In this document: positions 1 through 5,085 of the stretch, piece by piece
Layout: the number at the start of each line of letters is the position of its first letter
Position numbering within the stretch: the first letter of the stretch is position 1
Source: Acidimicrobiaceae bacterium
Lineage (GTDB): Bacteria > Actinomycetota > Acidimicrobiia > Acidimicrobiales > Aldehydirespiratoraceae
DNA length: 7,867 nucleotides
NCBI GenBank assembly: GCA_009840695.1
Contig: VXNG01000211.1
Location: 1 to 7,867 of the forward strand
Reading direction: 5' to 3'
Notes under the pieces: generated by a model
What the model saw: only the letters and a program-made list of their open reading frames with translations
Databases searched by the model: none
Told to the model about the DNA's origin: nothing
Position numbers and translations under genes: made by a program

Positions 1-1807
1 AGCCGAGCAGGTGGTCGACGATGGGGTGCTCGCCCCGCAGCTTCTCCAGCGACTGGGCGTCGGTGGAGAACCCGGTCTTGGTCCGCTTGACCGGGGTGAG
101 ACCGAGGTCCTCGAACAGGACCTCGGCCAGCTGCTTGGGCGAGTTGACGTTGATGTCGCGCCCGGCGTCGTCCAGCACGTCGCGCCGCAGCGCCTCGGCC
201 TCGGTGTCGAGCTCGTCGCGGATGGTCTCCAGCACAGAGCGGTCCACGCCGATGCCGATGCGCTCCATGCGGGCCAGTACCCGCACGAGCGGCACCTCGA
301 CCTCGTCGTTGAGCCGGTCCAGGCCCTGCGCAGCCAGCGCCTCGCGCAGCGGCGTCACCAGCCGGTCGACGGCCAGCGCAGCCCATGCGGCTTGTTCGGC
401 GGGCTCGGCCGAATCGCCGTCGAGGTCGAGGCGTCCCTCGGGCGGGGCGTGCGCCGGCGGATCCAGCCCCGCATAGCGCCCGGCCACGTCGCTGAGGTCG
501 TAGCGGGCATCGGCCGGGTCGAGCAGGTAGGCGGCCAGCATGGTGTCGATCAGCGGGTCGCGCATCTCAACGCCTTGGTCGAGCAGTCCGCCCATGAGGG
601 CCTTACCGTCGTGCACCGCCAGCGGTCGGTTCCGCTGGTCGTGCCCCGGCGATGCCACGCCACCGTCGCCGACGAGCCCGGCCAGCGCCTCGCGCACCCC
701 GGGATCGGTCAGCAGTTCGCCGGGAGCGAAGGCCACCCGGCCCGCCTCGGCGTCGACGGCCCAGGCAAGGCCGGCGGCCAGCCCAGCGGCCGGGGTGGCC
801 AGCGCCAGCCGGGCCCCGGCGGACTCGGAGGCGGCCGCGTCTCGCAGCGCCTCGACTGCCCGCGCGGGAGTGGCCAGCACCGACACGTTCGGCGTCAGGG
901 TCCTCGCGGCCGCGTCCTCGGCGGCGGAGTCCGCGTCGCCGAGGACCTCTGCCAGGCGGGTGTGCAGCGTCCGGAACTCCAGGAAGTCGAACAGCTTGCG
1001 CACCGCTTCGACGTCGATGTCGCCCGCCACCAGCTCGTCGAGCCCGGCAGCGAGCGGGACGTCGCGCAGCAGCAGCATCACTTCGGCGTTGGTGCGGACC
1101 TGGTCCTCGGCCGCGGCCAGGTTCGCCCGCAGCTTGGGGGTGAGCTCCTCCAGCGAGGCGAAGATCCCGTCGAGCCCGCCCCTCTCGTTGACCAGCTTGG
1201 CCGCGGTCTTCTCGCCGACGCCGGGCACGCCGGGCAGGTTGTCGCTGCTGTCGCCCCTCAAGGCCGCGTAGTGCACGTAGTCGGCGGGCCGCACCCCGGT
1301 GCGGTCGCGGATTCCGGCCTCGTCGTAGAGCTTGTAGTCCGAGACGCCCCGCATGTTGTAGAGCACCTTCACCTGCGGGTCCTCGACGAGCTGGTAGGTG
1401 TCGCGGTCGCCGGTGACGATGATCACGTCGTCGCCGCGGTCGCGGCCCGCAGTGGCCAGGGTGGCGATCACGTCGTCGGCCTCGTAGCCGGGCGCGTCCA
1501 CCATGGGGATGGCCAGGGCGTCGAGCACCTCGCGCACCAGGCCCATCTGCTGGCGCAGGATGTCGGGCGCGGCGTCGCGTGTGCCCTTGTAGCTGGGAAC
1601 CATGGTGTGCCTGAAGGTCGGCTCGGGACGGTCGAAGGCGACGACGATCTGGTCGGGATCATGGTCGCGCCACAGGTTGATGAGCATCGATGTGAAGCCG
1701 AACACCGCGTTGGTGATCTGCCCCGAGGCCGTCGCCATGTCGGTGGGCAGGGCGAAGAAGGCGCGGTAGGCCAGGGAGTTGCCGTCGATCAGCATCACCT
1801 TGGCCAT
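1..1807 (-). CDS. polA: DNA polymerase I, N-terminal two thirds (3' end beyond window)
   Basis: DNA polymerase I fills gaps and removes RNA primers in lagging-strand synthesis and excision repair. About 602 residues are visible, against roughly 900 for actinobacterial PolA. Residues 1 to about 300 form the 5'-3' nuclease: it opens MAKVMLIDGNSLAYRAFF and carries the metal-binding segments YEADDVIATLA and GDRDTYQLV and the helix-hairpin-helix GDSSDNLPGVPGVGEKTA. Residues of about 310-520 occupy the place of the 3'-5' proofreading domain, but I find no DxE exonuclease motif. Loss of proofreading residues is usual in actinobacterial PolA. The visible end, with TGFSTDAQSLEKL and HPIVDHLL, is the start of the polymerase domain. 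The ATG is clear from the family N-terminus, yet no Shine-Dalgarno precedes it; a TAGATT hexamer lies 6 bases upstream. It sits 38 bases after the ANTAR regulator on the same strand. Identification is very secure. Confidence 0.98.
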   Translation of the reverse strand, partial: MAKVMLIDGNSLAYRAFFALPTDMATASGQITNAVFGFTSMLINLWRDHDPDQIVVAFDRPEPTFRHTMVPSYKGTRDAAPDILRQQMGLVREVLDALAIPMVDAPGYEADDVIATLATAGRDRGDDVIIVTGDRDTYQLVEDPQVKVLYNMRGVSDYKLYDEAGIRDRTGVRPADYVHYAALRGDSSDNLPGVPGVGEKTAAKLVNERGGLDGIFASLEELTPKLRANLAAAEDQVRTNAEVMLLLRDVPLAAGLDELVAGDIDVEAVRKLFDFLEFRTLHTRLAEVLGDADSAAEDAAARTLTPNVSVLATPARAVEALRDAAASESAGARLALATPAAGLAAGLAWAVDAEAGRVAFAPGELLTDPGVREALAGLVGDGGVASPGHDQRNRPLAVHDGKALMGGLLDQGVEMRDPLIDTMLAAYLLDPADARYDLSDVAGRYAGLDPPAHAPPEGRLDLDGDSAEPAEQAAWAALAVDRLVTPLREALAAQGLDRLNDEVEVPLVRVLARMERIGIGVDRSVLETIRDELDTEAEALRRDVLDDAGRDINVNSPKQLAEVLFEDLGLTPVKRTKTGFSTDAQSLEKLRGEHPIVDHLLG

Positions 1808-1813
1808 GACGAG

Positions 1814-1819
1814 AATCTA
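1814..1819 (-). promoter_or_regulatory. Candidate -10 box for leaderless polA transcription
   Basis: On the minus strand the hexamer TAGATT ends 6 bases before the polA ATG and fits the actinobacterial TANNNT -10 consensus. That spacing would start the transcript at or next to the ATG, consistent with the missing Shine-Dalgarno. No convincing -35 box is seen 16-19 bases upstream. An imperfect hairpin (CGGCA paired with TGCCG) lies just before it. Transcription through from pdtaR is an equally possible source of polA mRNA. Confidence 0.35.
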
Positions 1820-1845
1820 CGGCACTCGCGCCGTCTGCCGGAGGG

Positions 1846-2433
1846 TCAGGGGTTGATATGCCCCTCCAGCACGTCGCCGGCGACGTCTCGCATGGTTCTG
1901 CGTTGCGACATGGCGGTGCGCTGGATGAACGCGTAGGCGTCCTGCTCGCTCAGGGCGTGGTCGTCGATCAGGCGTCCCTTGGCCCGGTCGACGATCTTGC
2001 GGACTTCCAGACGATCCTCCAGGTCACCGATCTGGCCCTCCAGTGCCTCCATCTCCCGGTAGCGGGCCAGGGCCAGCTCCACTGCTGGCACCAGGGCGTC
2101 GCGCCGATAAGGCTTTATGAGGTAGGTCATGGCCCCGGCCTCGCGGGCCTGCTCGACCAGCTCGCGCTGGCTGAACGCGGTGAGGATCACCACCGCCGTG
2201 CCCCGCTGCGGCGCGATCTGCTGGGCGGCCTCGATGCCGTCGAGGCCGGGCATCTTGATGTCGAGGATGGCGACATCGGGACGATGCTCGGCCACGAGTC
2301 TGACCGCCTCGTCGCCCCGGCCCGTGTCGGCCACGACATCGAATCCCTGCTCTCGCAGCGTCTCAACCAGATCGAGGCGGATGATCGCCTCGTCCTCGGC
2401 CACCACCACCCGAACGGCGCCGGTGGTGGTCAC
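1846..2433 (-). CDS. pdtaR: PdtaR-like response regulator with ANTAR RNA-binding domain
   Basis: This is a cytoplasmic response regulator of 195 residues. An N-terminal receiver domain (about residues 7-125) shows acidic E13 and D14, phospho-acceptor D58 in ILDIKMPG, T85 in ILTAF and K107 in YLIKPY, so all phosphorylation residues are present. A short helical linker (about 128-145) leads to an ANTAR domain (about 140-190) with RAKGRLI and AYAFIQRTAMSQRRTM. ANTAR proteins bind paired hexaloop RNA hairpins and antiterminate transcription. In mycobacteria PdtaR (Rv1626) pairs with the kinase PdtaS and also lies close to polA (Rv1629). I chose the GTG at 2433: upstream sequence in this frame is Arg/Pro-rich shadow, and the receiver domain starts right after it. 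The GTG overlaps the stop of the preceding gene as GTGA, and no Shine-Dalgarno is seen, so translational coupling is likely. No cognate kinase is in the window. Confidence 0.95.
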   Translation of the reverse strand: MTTTGAVRVVVAEDEAIIRLDLVETLREQGFDVVADTGRGDEAVRLVAEHRPDVAILDIKMPGLDGIEAAQQIAPQRGTAVVILTAFSQRELVEQAREAGAMTYLIKPYRRDALVPAVELALARYREMEALEGQIGDLEDRLEVRKIVDRAKGRLIDDHALSEQDAYAFIQRTAMSQRRTMRDVAGDVLEGHINP

Positions 2434-2717
2434 GTGGCGGTGAACCGATCCAGCAAGGCGTCCTGGTCGGCTTCGAGGCGAGCGACGCGGGCTGCGACCT
2501 CGTCGCGGTGCCGCTGGAGCCGGTCGGCGTGGCGCTGCGCCTCGCGGTACTCGCGCTCGGCCAGGGGCGTCTCCGACACCAGGGCCCGTAGACGGCACTC
2601 GTTGGCCTCCTCGCTGACTTGGACAAGCTGCTCCTCGCAGACGCGAAGGTCGGTCCTCAGCGCGTTCAACTGCTGCCCGATCCCCCGCAGTCGACGCTCG
2701 ATCCGGTCACGCGACAT
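2430..2717 (-). CDS. Small coiled-coil protein coupled to pdtaR, function unknown
   Basis: I do not recognise a characterised function. The 95-residue product is highly charged, almost wholly helical in composition, and lacks a signal peptide or membrane segment. Two heptad-like coiled-coil stretches (about residues 4-35 and 58-92) flank a less repetitive core reading RLRALVSETPLAEREY. The start at 2717 (MSRDRIERRL) is chosen because the reading frame further upstream is Arg/Pro-rich shadow of the neighbouring gene. It begins 10 bases after that gene's stop. There is no clear Shine-Dalgarno, but TAGACT, a TANNNT-type hexamer, lies 7 bases before the ATG. Its stop overlaps the pdtaR start by 4 bases, which argues for joint expression and perhaps a physical partnership with the ANTAR regulator. 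A regulator-binding or dimerising adaptor is possible, but only by context. Confidence 0.75.
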   Translation of the reverse strand: MSRDRIERRLRGIGQQLNALRTDLRVCEEQLVQVSEEANECRLRALVSETPLAEREYREAQRHADRLQRHRDEVAARVARLEADQDALLDRFTAT

Positions 2718-2727
2718 GGTCTGCAGT

Positions 2728-3138
2728 CTAGGAGGCGGCTCCGGAGACGCTGTCGGATGGCGTCTTCGTGGCCATCTCCCAGATGCGCCGCAGTTCAGTC
2801 TGCTCCTGCGTGCCGGGCACGTCAGGGCAGCGCGCCGGAGAGGACAGCGCCGCGTTGACCGCCGCCGTGAATGCATCACCGGCACTGGTGTCCTCGTTCA
2901 CGACCCGTGTCACGCTGACGCCCGGCACCGATTGGACGTCCTCGATCGCGGTCCGCACCGCCTCGCAGTAGGAACCGGCTTCCCGGTTGAACTCCAGATA
3001 GTGGACACCCAGGAAGCGGCCTATCCCGGCGTCATCGCACCCCGCCTCATAGAGGGCGTCGACGACTTCGTCGTCCACCACGCTCCTGCCGCGGGTCTCA
3101 AGCGTGAAGTCGTACTTGCTTCTGGTCGTCCTCGTCAT
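2728..3138 (-). CDS. Antitoxin-like partner of HicA-like protein, missing the usual HTH tail
   Basis: The 136-residue product has an N-terminal domain (about residues 8-80) with YDFTLE, DEVVDALYEAGCDDAGIG, GVHYLEFNREAGSYCEAV and IEDVQSVPGVSVTRV. From memory of the family, this is the small alpha/beta domain of a hypothetical protein commonly encoded just downstream of HicA-like proteins of the type found here. Such partners usually continue into a C-terminal helix-turn-helix. Here residues 81-136 are instead a Ser/Thr/Pro-containing tail with no recognisable helix-turn-helix, and neither of the other two frames restores one. The start at 3138 is supported by AGGAG 7 bases upstream, which overlaps the stop of the preceding gene. 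Earlier in-frame ATGs lie inside that gene. An antitoxin or autoregulator role is inferred from pairing only. Confidence 0.72.
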   Translation of the reverse strand: MTRTTRSKYDFTLETRGRSVVDDEVVDALYEAGCDDAGIGRFLGVHYLEFNREAGSYCEAVRTAIEDVQSVPGVSVTRVVNEDTSAGDAFTAAVNAALSSPARCPDVPGTQEQTELRRIWEMATKTPSDSVSGAAS

Positions 3139-3148
3139 CGATCTACTC

Positions 3149-3415
3149 CTACTCGGATCGTGCCAGCAATTCCTGGCATTTGCGAAGCGCCCGCCGAAGC
3201 CGGTTTGCCTCGTCGTACTGATTGTGCGGCGTGCCATAGATGACCCGTACGCAGCAAGTCGCCTCACCCGAGCCGTCGGGATGCTGGTGCGGGCATGTCA
3301 CGGTCCCCCACCGATGGGCATGACCGCCGACGGCGGTCTTGATCGTCCAGCCTGCCGCCCTCAGTTCCTTGAGTGCCTTACGGACCTCCTTCCTGGGATG
3401 GGTGCCACTCGCCAT
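3149..3415 (-). CDS. HicA-like small basic protein (putative toxin of a two-gene module)
   Basis: This 88-residue basic protein resembles the HicA-like, double-stranded-RNA-binding-fold proteins often paired with the downstream gene. It shows an N-terminal helix (KEVRKALKELRAAGW), a central strand motif GGHAHRWGTV carrying the histidine placed like the HicA catalytic residue, a Cys/His cluster (CPHQH at 41-45, CC at 54-55), the strand CVRVIYGTPHN, and a final helix (ANRLRRALRKC). HicA toxins cleave mRNA; whether this branch does is not established, and the Cys/His cluster could instead bind metal. The ATG has a good AAGGAG 8 bases upstream. The next gene starts 11 bases after its stop, the normal arrangement for such pairs. 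Identification rests on motif pattern and gene pairing, not on a search. Confidence 0.7.
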   Translation of the reverse strand: MASGTHPRKEVRKALKELRAAGWTIKTAVGGHAHRWGTVTCPHQHPDGSGEATCCVRVIYGTPHNQYDEANRLRRALRKCQELLARSE

Positions 3416-3430
3416 GAGCCCGCTCCTTCC

Positions 3431-3470
3431 GCAGCGCTGCGTGAGGAGCCAGCCGGGCTGGTGAGGCTCA
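3431..3470 (-). promoter_or_regulatory. Hairpins in the leader of the HicA-like gene
   Basis: Between the AT-rich block and the HicA-like Shine-Dalgarno lie a perfect 10-base palindrome GCAGCGCTGC (3431-3440) and a compact hairpin CCAGC-CGG-GCTGG (3449-3461). The latter is flanked by GTGAGG direct repeats at 3441 and 3461. The near-palindrome TGAGGCTCA follows at 3462. They could fold in the mRNA leader or act as an operator; no T-run follows, so a terminator is less likely. Confidence 0.3.
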
Positions 3471-3480
3471 AAGCGAGGAA

Positions 3481-3540
3481 TTACCTGCTAGATCGATATT
3501 TGATATTAAGGCTCAAGTTACAATGATACTCCTGCAATAG
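3481..3540 (-). promoter_or_regulatory. AT-rich promoter-like block upstream of the HicA-like gene
   Basis: This 60-base stretch is about 35% G+C (21 of 60 counted) in an otherwise very GC-rich window. On the minus strand it offers TTGTAA as a weak -35 and several A/T-rich hexamers (TAATAT, AATATC) as possible -10 boxes; none is at perfect spacing. On the plus strand GATATT occurs twice, 7 bases apart (3495 and 3502), with a related TGATACT at 3524, which could form a regulator-binding site. It most likely drives the HicA-like operon leftward and possibly the genes beyond. Confidence 0.45.
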
Positions 3541-3542
3541 CA

Positions 3543-3580
3543 ATCGCGGTGGGTCTCTAGCCGGGCAGCACCGTCGCGAT
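3543..3580 (-). terminator. Probable hairpin terminator downstream of ligC
   Basis: Just past the ligC stop, the minus strand carries ATCGCGACGGTG (3580-3569) and CACCGCGAT (3551-3543). These can pair as a 9-base stem with a 3-base bulge and a 17-base loop. No clear U-tract follows, which is common for actinobacterial hairpin terminators but weakens the call. It would separate ligC transcription from the HicA-like operon. Confidence 0.4.
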
Positions 3581-3581
3581 G

Positions 3582-4541
3582 TCAGGCGGTGACGTCGCCG
3601 ACGAGGCTCTGCTCGATCTGGTGGAGGACCTCGTAGCAGGGCAGCACCGAGGCCACGCTGGCTACCGGCTCGCGTCCTTCGACGATGGAAGCGATGAAAT
3701 CGCGGTCCTGGAGTTCGATGCCGTTCATCGAGACATCCACGCCGGAGACGTCTATGGGCTCCTCGTTGCCGGTGACGAGATCGTCGTAGCGGGCGATGTA
3801 GGTGCCGGTGTCGCCGATGTAGCGGAAGAAGGTGCCGAAGGGCCCGTCGTTGTTGAACGACAGTGCCAGCGTGCACAGCTGGCCGGCCTCGGTCAGGAGC
3901 TGGATCGACATGTCCATGGCGATGCCCAACTCGGGGTGCATAGGCCCCTGCATGGCCTGAGCCGCTACGACCGGGCTGCCCGCCTGATACTGGAACAGGT
4001 CGACGGTGTGGGCGGCGTGGTGCCACAGCAGGTGATCGGTCCAGCTGCGGGGCTCGCCCAGAGCGTTGGTGTTGGTGCGGCGGAAGAAGAACGTCTGCAC
4101 ATCCATGTGCTGGATCGAGAAGTCACCGGCCTGGATGCGGTTGCGCACCCACTGATGGCTGGGGTTGAACCGGCGGGTGTGCCCGCAGGCGGCCACCTTG
4201 CCCGAGCGCTGCTGCGCCTCGACCACGGCCCGCCCGTCGGCCAGGTTGTCGCACAGCGGGATCTCGACCTCCACATGCTTGCCGGCCTCCAGGCAGGCGA
4301 CGGCCTGCTCTGCGTGCAAGGGCGTGGGAGTGGCCAGGATCACCGCCTCTACCCCGTCGTCGGCCAGCACTACGTCGAGGCTGGTCTCGACCCGGTCGAT
4401 GCCGCGGGCCTCCGCGGCCTTTCGGGCCGCGGCTTCGACGGGATCGACGACGGCGATCACTTCGGCTCCGGGTATCGAGGCCAGCCCGTCCAGATGCTTG
4501 TTCCCGAAGGCGCCCGCACCGGCCACCGCCACCCTCACCAT
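3582..4541 (-). CDS. ligC: 4-carboxy-2-hydroxymuconate-6-semialdehyde dehydrogenase
   Basis: LigC is a Gfo/Idh/MocA-family NAD(P)-dependent dehydrogenase. It oxidises the hemiacetal of 4-carboxy-2-hydroxymuconate-6-semialdehyde to 2-pyrone-4,6-dicarboxylate, the step after protocatechuate 4,5-cleavage. The 319-residue product, close to the 315 of the Sphingobium enzyme, opens with a Rossmann motif GAGAFG at 8-13. It has the family strand ILATPTPLHAEQ near 68-79, EIPLCDN near 93-99 where other family members have an EKP-type motif, and a substrate-domain signature WTDHLLWHHAAHTVD near 167-181, which I associate with LigC. I set the start at 4541 (MVRVAVAGAG): GGAAGGGG lies upstream, and the 26 extra residues of a longer frame are not family-like. 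It is transcribed divergently from ligAB across 143 bases. A related oxidoreductase is possible, but the neighbours make LigC very likely. Confidence 0.92.
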   Translation of the reverse strand: MVRVAVAGAGAFGNKHLDGLASIPGAEVIAVVDPVEAAARKAAEARGIDRVETSLDVVLADDGVEAVILATPTPLHAEQAVACLEAGKHVEVEIPLCDNLADGRAVVEAQQRSGKVAACGHTRRFNPSHQWVRNRIQAGDFSIQHMDVQTFFFRRTNTNALGEPRSWTDHLLWHHAAHTVDLFQYQAGSPVVAAQAMQGPMHPELGIAMDMSIQLLTEAGQLCTLALSFNNDGPFGTFFRYIGDTGTYIARYDDLVTGNEEPIDVSGVDVSMNGIELQDRDFIASIVEGREPVASVASVLPCYEVLHQIEQSLVGDVTA

Positions 4542-4684
4542 CTCGCACCCCTTCCTGCGCTGCCGGGCCCCGGCGGGGACGATTCCCACCATCCCGCCGA
4601 ACTCTGGCATCCTCTTCAACGACGCTCAGCGGGTCCGTCGAGCAGTATGTCGGTCCGCCCTACCGGTACCACAAGCGGAGCACT
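4542..4684. promoter_or_regulatory. Divergent ligC / ligAB promoter region
   Basis: These 143 bases separate the divergent ligC and ligA starts and must hold promoters or operators for both directions. I find no clean -35/-10 pair: TTGAAG (minus, 4619-4614) is a possible -35 for ligC without a good -10. The perfect palindrome TACCGGTA at 4661-4668, 16 bases before the ligA ATG, is a candidate protein-binding site. No regulator gene lies in the window. Confidence 0.5.
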
Positions 4685-5083
4685 ATGGCCCTCGACAAGC
4701 CCTACCTCGACATCCCGGGGACCACCGTCTTCGACACCGACCAGGCTGCCAAGGGGTACCACCTCAACCAGTTCGCCATGTCGCTGATGAGGGCCGGGAA
4801 CCGTGAGAGGTTCAAGGCGGACCCCGATGCCTATCTCGACGAGTGGCCCATGACCGGCGAGCAGAAGCAGGCAGTGCGCGACCGTGACTTCAACCGCATG
4901 ATCGAGCTCGGCGGCAACATCTACTTCCTGGCCAAGATCGGCGCCACCGATGGGCTCAACTACGTGCAGATCGTCAGCTCGATGACCACCAACGACGCCG
5001 ACGCCCACACCGAGATGATGCTGGACGGCGGTCGCTCGCCAGACGGCAACCGCTACCTGCACGAGTGGGAGAGCGGAGCCTGA
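4685..5083 (+). CDS. ligA: Protocatechuate 4,5-dioxygenase, alpha (small) subunit
   Basis: LigA is the small, non-catalytic-metal subunit of the extradiol dioxygenase that opens protocatechuate between carbons 4 and 5; it covers the active site formed in LigB. The 132-residue product (139 in Sphingobium LigA) keeps the family blocks DIPGTTVF, AAKGYHLNQFAMSLM, NRERFKADPDAYLDEW, GGNIYFLAKI and MMLDGGRSP. The ATG at 4685 is preceded by GGAG with short spacing of 4 bases. The N-terminus is a few residues shorter than the Sphingobium protein, which fits the start chosen. ligB begins 3 bases after the stop, so the subunits should be made together. Related subunits serve gallate or other extradiol enzymes, so the exact substrate is not certain. 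Confidence 0.95.
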   Translation: MALDKPYLDIPGTTVFDTDQAAKGYHLNQFAMSLMRAGNRERFKADPDAYLDEWPMTGEQKQAVRDRDFNRMIELGGNIYFLAKIGATDGLNYVQIVSSMTTNDADAHTEMMLDGGRSPDGNRYLHEWESGA

Positions 5084-5085
5084 CC

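Noticed and set aside
1820..1845. An imperfect hairpin between pdtaR and polA considered as an intrinsic terminator.
   Set aside because: The stem is only about five pairs with a long loop and no T-run, too weak to call.
11..1936. A 641-codon open frame on the plus strand opposite polA.
   Set aside because: It is the antisense shadow of polA in GC-rich DNA: its translation is rich in Gly, Val, His, Gln and Arg with no family motif, while the minus strand encodes clear PolA motifs.
2434..2598. Upstream extension of the ANTAR regulator to an ATG at 2598.
   Set aside because: The extra 55 residues are Arg/Pro/Ala shadow of the coiled-coil gene; the receiver domain begins right after the GTG at 2433, which overlaps the preceding stop.
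2840..2900. The tail of the HicA-like partner contains EDTSAGDAFTAAVNAAL, reminiscent of the DTxGAGDAF motif of PfkB sugar kinases.
   Set aside because: Only this short stretch matches, the following residues do not resemble a PfkB C-terminus, and no other kinase remnant lies nearby; probably chance.
1858..3243. A 461-codon plus-strand open frame opposite pdtaR and its upstream genes.
   Set aside because: Its composition is shadow-like and it crosses several real minus-strand genes; nothing in it resembles a known protein.
3579..4787. A 402-codon plus-strand open frame over ligC and into ligA.
   Set aside because: Antisense of ligC for most of its length, with an out-of-frame tail in ligA.
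5065..5085. ATG start for ligB at 5065.
   Set aside because: It adds seven residues foreign to the family and overlaps ligA; the GTG at 5086 gives the correct iron-ligand numbering and has a Shine-Dalgarno.
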